DNA from: an uncultured Clostridia bacterium
Lineage (GTDB): Bacteria > Bacillota > Clostridia > Oscillospirales > Acutalibacteraceae
Length of the DNA stretch: 11,538 nt
Direction of reading: 5' to 3'
NCBI GenBank assembly: GCA_944384865.1
Contig: CALWVC010000032.1
Coordinates: forward strand, 1 to 11,538
In this document: positions 6,801 through 11,538 of the stretch, piece after piece
How the letters are laid out: every line of letters begins with the position of its first letter
Position numbering within the stretch: the first letter of the stretch is position 1
The notes under the pieces: model-generated
What the model was told of the DNA's origin: nothing
Databases searched by the model: none
What the model saw: the letters and a program-made list of their open reading frames with translations, nothing else
Translations under genes and position numbers: made by a program

Positions 6801-7172
6801 GTATATAAGGCCGCCGTATCCGAAATCTCGTTGTTCCGGGCGCTGGCGCTGAAAAAGCTGGGCGACGAAGAGCAGGCACAGATGGTGTTGGATGAAATGC
6901 TGCAAACTGCACAGCATACGCTGGACAACTGCGATCTGCGCAGCTATTACGGCGTAGGCTCTCCGTCTCCGATGCCCTTTGAAGACGATATCGTCAAAGA
7001 CAACACCCGCGACGGCAGCATCCTGAAAGCATACGCGCTGTTGGGCATGGGCAAAACACAGCAGGCGCAGGCCGCGCTGAAAGACGCCGAAGAGCTGGAT
7101 CCGTATGATTTCAGAATCTATGCGTTCAAACAGATTCAGCCGACGCTGGACGAAACAGACATTGACAAATAA
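3897..7172 (+). CDS. DUF5107 (mutarotase-like) and tetratricopeptide-repeat protein
   Basis: 1091 residues, no signal peptide or membrane span, so predicted cytoplasmic. Residues about 30-335 match the DUF5107 family, a galactose-mutarotase-like beta-sandwich: NEYIKTQVLPAFGGKI, then W-I-S-G-G-I-E-F-N-W-P-Q-H-H-R-P (110-125; E116, H122, H123, R124), MWHWGKG (293-299) and GPYIELMTG (E318), followed by DNQPDFTWIAPYE. These conserved His/Glu/Trp residues resemble a carbohydrate site. A second beta-rich stretch covers about 370-445. From about 465 to 1070 come TPR helices; clear units are near 470-530, 753-830 (YYYLGCLYYDRFQYDRAMRAWE, then a second unit) and 943-975. The family is often found beside carbohydrate genes; its reaction is not known to me. 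GH16 follows 71 bp downstream in the same operon, and the PBP-LuxR regulator is divergent. Identity as DUF5107-TPR is fairly sure; substrate and activity are inference. Confidence 0.88.
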   Translation: MNDVRLTKQTQNIPTYIPKKAHDLPMFFEHKPYQGASGRLYPIPYADGITDEKKDVAYEIYTLENEYIKTQVLPAFGGKILRGYDKVGDYDFIYYNEVVKPALVGLAGPWISGGIEFNWPQHHRPTTYMPLEAVTEENADGSKTVWTGEVEPFNRMKGMVGITLDKGRSYIKAKVRIYNRTGMPQIFMWWANLAVPVNDNYRTVFPPDVEWVNDHDRRAVLEWPIAKGVYKTARPYDFGAGTDISRYAAVKVPSSYLVSQDQSDMDFIAGYDTGLQKGIATVANHHISPGKKMWHWGKGEFGDMWCSNLTDENGPYIELMTGVYTDNQPDFTWIAPYESREFEQYWYPVRDLGNVVNATVDAAMNMERRENDLFFGFNVTGTFKDAVVTVHNGRRLLYRETVTMTPADSYLKTIPLNSADYNGITVCLSSAEGKTLVSYKPYIRGQKQPIAVREPVRRPREIQTVEELYINGLHLEQYKQHNYRAEDYYLEGLRRDPGDIRCNTSMARLCFKNGSFKACIGYCDKAIERLTSRNQHPVDTEAFYLKGLALKYLSCSREAYDWLYKAAWNYPHRSAAYYELACLDCQAGDYAAALQKAQISLGLNAGHTKAQNLMTAILRHLGDERVKACAQRNAKDDLLDMWAAVELYFQNGDAQPILTVHGTKSENFITVAADYMSAGFYDDALAVLELDPNNYPLTHYYRAYCLEKLGKNGTAEIRQAEALDTGYCFPARLEDIAVLQNAISRNPQGSNAYYYLGCLYYDRFQYDRAMRAWERCVEINPEHNKTWRNLALAYFDKFHRPEAAKAAMEKALRYKPDDPRLLLEYQQLLKNMNYTPDQRLAVYEQYPKLLEDRDDCYLDRIILWCLKGEYKRAIDSARQKRFHIYEGGEGKLTKQHAWMHVLYGNALFAAGDLDGARQAYLDGVNMPKSYGEAKTFFNQEAHIYYYLGRLYEAQQQNDNAKQAYETAAVYKAAVSEISLFRALALKKLGDEEQAQMVLDEMLQTAQHTLDNCDLRSYYGVGSPSPMPFEDDIVKDNTRDGSILKAYALLGMGKTQQAQAALKDAEELDPYDFRIYAFKQIQPTLDETDIDK

Positions 7173-7199
7173 AACAGATATAAAACCGACATCCAAAAC

Positions 7200-7226
7200 G
7201 ATTGGGCCGATCCATTCGGCCCAATC
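7200..7226 (+). repeat. Perfect intercistronic hairpin before the GH16 gene
   Basis: An 11-bp perfect stem (GATTGGGCCGA and its complement) with a 5-nt loop lies between the DUF5107 stop and the GH16 ribosome binding site. It has no T tract, so it is not a normal terminator. It may act as an RNA processing or stabilising stem-loop or reduce GH16 expression. It ends 5 nt before the AGGAGG. Confidence 0.65.
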
Positions 7227-7231
7227 CATGC

Positions 7232-7237
7232 AGGAGG
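7232..7237 (+). promoter_or_regulatory. Ribosome binding site of the GH16 gene
   Basis: AGGAGG, 6 nt before the ATG at 7244. This rules out the TTG-started extension from 7202, which would lie inside the preceding hairpin. Confidence 0.88.
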
Positions 7238-7243
7238 ACGCAT

Positions 7244-8116
7244 ATGCAGGAATATAAGGTAGCGCGCCATGCTTCCAGCTTTCTGCCAGACGGCGAATGG
7301 AAGATGGTCTGGAACGATGAGTTCGACGCAGACCAGTTAGACCGCACAAAATGGGATTTTCGCTACAGTATGATGGGCAAACGCGCCAAACATTTCGTTG
7401 GTGAAGAGGGCATTTCCTTTGAAAACGGCGATCTGGTCTTTCATCTGATTGAAAAAGACGGCGTTTATTGCACCACCCAGCTGCAAACCGGTTACAATTT
7501 CATGGACAACGCCGGTGAAGAATACGACCCGACTTCTGCGGAAATGCATACCCATTCCGAAGCCGGACAGAATTATTTCACCTGGCCGATCGGCAGGATC
7601 CGGGAGCCGAAATTTATGCATAAATACGGTTATTATGAATGCCGTTGCCGGATGCAGCAAAAAGAAGGCTGGTGGTCTGCATTCTGGCTGCAATCCCCGG
7701 TGATCGGCTCAACGCTGGATCCGCGGATCAGCGGCGTTGAAATCGATATTATGGAGCAGTTCTGGCGCACCAAATTCGAACCCCACAACAGCATCACCCA
7801 CAACAACCACTGGAACGGATATGGAAGCCAGCATGAAACCACCGGTGCGTATACCGTAAAACTGCAGCCAACTGCAGACGGTTACCACAGGTTCGGGGTG
7901 GAATGGACGCCCGAATATTACCGCTATTTTGTAGATGGCGTCATGACCTGGGAGGTTCGCGCGCCGTATCCTGTCTCGCAGCGGGAGCAGTTCATCCTGC
8001 TGACCACCGAAGCTGTGGGTTATCGCTGCGCCACCTGGAACCAGTGGGACGATCTGCGGGACGCTGTCGGCGATACCTGGAGAGTCGACTATGTGCGGGT
8101 GTTTGACAGACTGTAA
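7244..8116 (+). CDS. GH16 family glycoside hydrolase (laminarinase/beta-glucanase type)
   Basis: 290 residues, a single GH16 jelly-roll domain with no signal peptide, cell-wall anchor or carbohydrate-binding module. It starts with WKMVWNDEFD (about 20-29), the usual first strand of the fold. The catalytic motif is EIDIME: E166 as nucleophile, D168 as helper and E171 as acid/base. This is the beta-bulge ExDxxE form seen in laminarinases, agarases and related enzymes, not the ExDxE form of lichenases. Cleft aromatics are W143, W144 and W148, with H186 and H189-W190 after the motif and GVEWTPEYYRYFVDG as the usual C-terminal strand pair. All catalytic residues are present. By family it would hydrolyse (or transglycosylate) a beta-linked glucan or galactan. 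The lack of a secretion signal implies that it acts on imported oligosaccharides or internal glucan. Second gene of the DUF5107 operon. Specificity cannot be decided here. Confidence 0.92.
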   Translation: MQEYKVARHASSFLPDGEWKMVWNDEFDADQLDRTKWDFRYSMMGKRAKHFVGEEGISFENGDLVFHLIEKDGVYCTTQLQTGYNFMDNAGEEYDPTSAEMHTHSEAGQNYFTWPIGRIREPKFMHKYGYYECRCRMQQKEGWWSAFWLQSPVIGSTLDPRISGVEIDIMEQFWRTKFEPHNSITHNNHWNGYGSQHETTGAYTVKLQPTADGYHRFGVEWTPEYYRYFVDGVMTWEVRAPYPVSQREQFILLTTEAVGYRCATWNQWDDLRDAVGDTWRVDYVRVFDRL

Positions 8117-8494
8117 CGCCCCGCTTAGCGACAATCCTTCACCGCTGTTTTATGGTATATTTTTACGCCGCAGTAAGCATGCGATACGGTATTCCAACAG
8201 TACCTGCCAGACGCGGTCTTTCTATAATGCGGCGGACATGGGCGATTTAACCGATGCCACAGACCGGCAACAGGATCGCCGCAATGATATCGGGATATAC
8301 CGGTTCCCTCGGATACATCCCGGCTGATTTTACAACCGTTTATTTCTAAGGCTTTCCCCCTATAGCCTGCGTTCAGACGTCCGACTGACGGGAGTTTTTC
8401 AGATGACTTTCTCCAGGATCAATGCGACGAGTCTTGCCTCTCCCGGCGCAAACAATCCAATCAGAACCCTTCCGTCTGAAGACGCCGGACAAGC
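8117..8494. other. Gene-free stretch between convergent operons
   Basis: No ORF with a ribosome binding site and no recognised RNA was seen. One 78-codon frame overlapping the GH16 end has no family character. Only weak short stems are present, for example near 8379-8400 (CCG/CGG followed by GTTTTTC). It may include eroded former sequence, but I can name nothing. Confidence 0.45.
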
Positions 8495-8531
8495 AATCCG
8501 CCGGAGCTGCTTATCGCAGTTCCGGCGGATT
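8495..8531. terminator. Long hairpin between convergent GH16 operon and secA
   Basis: A 16-bp stem with one G-T pair and a 5-nt loop (arms 8495-8510 and 8516-8531; outer part AATCCGCCGGA/TCCGGCGGATT perfect). It begins 13 nt after the secA stop on the minus strand and could also serve the GH16 operon, whose stop is about 380 nt away. Neither side has a good T run (minus: ATTGCTTGT; plus: TTCATCTTGATCTATTTATT), so it may be a weak bidirectional terminator or a 3'-end stabiliser. Confidence 0.55.
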
Positions 8532-8544
8532 CATCTTGATCTAT

Positions 8545-11286
<2,742 letters not shown>

Positions 11287-11337
11287 AAAACAATAGCCTC
11301 TTTCTGTGTTGATAATCAGATTTTTGCATTATGTACA

Positions 11338-11366
11338 ATTTTAGCATACTTACATGTAAAATAAAA
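11338..11366 (-). promoter_or_regulatory. Candidate extended -10 promoter of secA
   Basis: The minus strand has TATGCTAAAAT: an extended TGC followed by TAAAAT (11338-11343). A weak -35 (TTTTAT, 11361-11366) lies 17 bp upstream. The leader would be about 45 nt. The spacer contains the perfect palindrome TTACATGTAA (11350-11359), a possible operator. Confidence 0.5.
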
Positions 11367-11414
11367 GAATAATTTATGAATTCTTAAATTTTTTTCGCTT
11401 TGCAAAATTTATAG

Positions 11415-11443
11415 TTGCATTCAATAGCCCTTTATGCTAAAAT
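11415..11443 (+). promoter_or_regulatory. Promoter of tRNA-Pro
   Basis: TTGCAT (11415-11420), 17-bp spacer, TAAAAT (11438-11443) with an extended TGC just before it. Expected start near 11450, about 13 nt before the mature tRNA 5' end. Confidence 0.7.
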
Positions 11444-11462
11444 AATGGTTGCGACAATATCA

Positions 11463-11538
11463 CCGGGTGTGGCGCAGCTGGTAGCGCGCTTGACTGGGGG
11501 TCAAGAGGCCGTGGGTTCAAGTCCCGCCACTCGGACCA
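11463..11538 (+). tRNA. tRNA-Pro, anticodon GGG
   Basis: A complete 76-nt cloverleaf including the encoded CCA. The acceptor stem is CCGGGTG/CACTCGG with one G-T pair and A as discriminator. The D arm is GCGC...GCGC, the anticodon arm CTTGA-CTGGGGG-TCAAG with GGG at positions 34-36, the variable loop AGGCC, and the T arm GTGGG-TTCAAGT-CCCGC. C1-G72 and A73 suit proline tRNA. It reads CCC and CCU codons. It is divergent from secA. The window stops at the last base of CCA, so further tRNA genes could follow. Confidence 0.96.

Noticed and set aside
7202..7243. TTG-started extension of the GH16 protein
   Set aside because: It would begin inside a perfect hairpin and overlap the AGGAGG that serves the ATG at 7244.
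5490..7349. Minus-strand frames of 251 and 285 codons opposite the TPR region
   Set aside because: They are shadows of the TPR coding region; no start signals and no domains.
8091..8327. 78-codon plus-strand frame overlapping the GH16 3' end
   Set aside because: Starts inside the GH16 gene without a ribosome binding site, and its sequence has no recognisable character.
11463..11538. tRNA-Pro 3' end as an integration attachment site
   Set aside because: The window ends at the CCA and shows no second copy of the tRNA 3' end and no integrase gene.

Overview
The window looks like chromosomal DNA of a Gram-positive, low-to-mid GC Firmicute. A member of the Clostridia (Oscillospirales-like gut or anaerobic lineage) is my best guess. 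The reasons are the greA-lysS gene order, strong GGAGG-type ribosome binding sites, near-consensus sigma-A promoters, a VAGC lipobox lipoprotein, a SecA with a C-terminal zinc-binding tail, and a periplasmic-binding-protein/LuxR-HTH regulator of a kind common in Clostridia. The lineage is inferred from gene content, not from a database search.

Layout, left to right. (1) 1-1430, minus strand: a housekeeping greA-lysS unit. It has a textbook TTGACA-17-TATAAT promoter, a terminator-like hairpin in the greA leader and a small hairpin between the genes. lysS runs off the left edge. Its last ~23 bases are not lysS: bases 1-29 match the regulator gene at 2947-2975 in inverted orientation (27 of 29 identical), so the left edge is a chimeric or rearranged junction. 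(2) 1431-1910: a gene-free stretch with a ~110-bp nested palindromic, MITE-like element (1475-1584) and a clear minus-strand intrinsic terminator (1700-1740). (3) 1911-3585, minus strand: a three-member array made of a regulator with an N-terminal LacI-type sugar-sensor fold and a C-terminal LuxR-type HTH, a doubtful 61-codon ORF linked by ATGA overlaps at both ends, and a small lipoprotein. (4) 3586-3896: a divergent control region with a promoter candidate facing each way and a hairpin followed by T7. (5) 3897-8116, plus strand: a two-gene operon of a 1091-residue DUF5107 (mutarotase-like) plus TPR protein and a 290-residue GH16 beta-glucanase-like enzyme with an intact ExDxxE catalytic motif. 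Neither has a signal peptide. (6) 8117-8544: gene-free, ending in a long hairpin shared by the convergent operon and secA. (7) 8545-11286, minus strand: a complete secA. (8) 11463-11538, plus strand: tRNA-Pro(GGG), divergent from secA, with an extended -10 promoter and an encoded CCA that ends exactly at the window edge.

How the parts work together. greA, lysS, secA and tRNA-Pro are ordinary core genes. The accessory part is the central locus at 1911-8116. The regulator probably senses a sugar or oligosaccharide inside the cell and controls the divergent DUF5107-TPR/GH16 operon, which looks like a cytoplasmic glucan- or oligosaccharide-handling module. There is no transporter in the window. 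Its substrate cannot be read from the sequence.
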